The position numbers and the translations under genes were made by a program. Positions 32,916 through 33,024 of a stretch of DNA of 33,024 bases are shown here, in pieces; position 1 is the first letter of the stretch; each line of letters begins with the position of its first letter. Source of the DNA: Bordetella sp. Its GTDB lineage: Bacteria; Pseudomonadota; Alphaproteobacteria; Caulobacterales; Caulobacteraceae. The notes under the pieces were generated by a model. It made no database searches. It was given only the letters and a program-made list of their open reading frames with translations, and had not been told where the DNA came from. The stretch is taken from the NCBI GenBank assembly GCA_017308115.1, contig JAFKFS010000041.1, positions 1-33,024 of the forward strand, in the 5' to 3' direction.

Positions 32916-33024
32916 TTAGAAGTTGATGTCGACGGTGGCGCGGCGGTTCAGCGGCTCGCGCACGCCGTCGCCGGTGGCCTTGGCCGGCTGGGTCTCGCCC
33001 TTGCCGTCCAGGGAGATCACGCCG
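32916..33024 (-). CDS. OmpA-family protein, C-terminal end only
   Basis: The last 35 codons of a minus-strand gene whose 5' part is outside the window. The visible peptide includes GVISLDGKGETQPAKATGDG and ends VREPLNRRATVDINF. The GYGE..P...T.DGVREP.NRR pattern is the end of the OmpA C-terminal domain that binds peptidoglycan, with the Arg of NRR contacting diaminopimelate. Whether an OmpA-type barrel or a lipoprotein (Pal-like) precedes it cannot be seen. The terminal Phe follows the domain directly. Confidence 0.8.
   Translation of the reverse strand, partial: GVISLDGKGETQPAKATGDGVREPLNRRATVDINF

Overview
The window is GC-rich, gene-dense bacterial DNA from an alphaproteobacterium, most likely Caulobacteraceae and close to Brevundimonas. 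This is an inference from gene content: two large TonB-dependent receptors, a PHA thiolase beside phaR, a minimal PutA, a KpsS-type capsule gene, a deoxyhypusine-synthase-like polyamine enzyme, TTG/GTG starts, and short bipartite hairpin repeats of the kind scattered through Caulobacterales genomes. No tRNA, rRNA, CRISPR array, transposase or phage gene was seen.

Layout. 1-3.4 kb: polyhydroxyalkanoate region (phaA on minus; a hemolysin III-like membrane protein, phaR and a small coupled gene on plus). 3.5-9.4 kb: cell-surface and accessory genes: a family 2 glycosyltransferase, a DUF2867-like protein, an ArnT-like glycosyltransferase whose 3' end is fused in frame to the C-terminal two thirds of an HMG-CoA lyase, a methyltransferase, and an alpha/beta hydrolase-TPR protein. 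9.5-14 kb: putA (minus) and a GT4 glycosyltransferase (plus). 14.1-17.9 kb: minus-strand phosphorus uptake block phnC-phnD-phnE plus a PstS-like lipoprotein. 18-20.7 kb: polyamine block, an ornithine-decarboxylase-like enzyme with a structured leader followed by a deoxyhypusine-synthase-like (probable homospermidine synthase) gene. 20.8-23.5 kb: small hydrophilic protein, two lipoproteins (one an acid phosphatase) and a beta-helix protein. 23.7-31.3 kb: TonB receptor 1 (plus), aguA-aguB (minus) and TonB receptor 2 (minus). 31.5 kb to the end: kpsS-like gene and the 3' end of an OmpA-family gene.

Two themes link separate blocks. First, polyamines: ODC-like enzyme, agmatine deiminase and N-carbamoylputrescine amidase can all feed putrescine to the DHS-like enzyme. 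Second, phosphorus: a perfect Pho-box-type repeat lies upstream of TonB receptor 2, a looser one precedes the PstS-like gene, and a half site precedes phnC, suggesting a PhoB-controlled uptake set spanning outer membrane, periplasm and inner membrane.

The most anomalous object is the chimeric ORF at 4867-7071. It looks like a deletion that joined two unrelated genes, or an assembly join. No wholly new system could be demonstrated; the strongest leads are the chimera, the Pho-linked receptor, the structured decarboxylase leader and the DHS-like polyamine enzyme.
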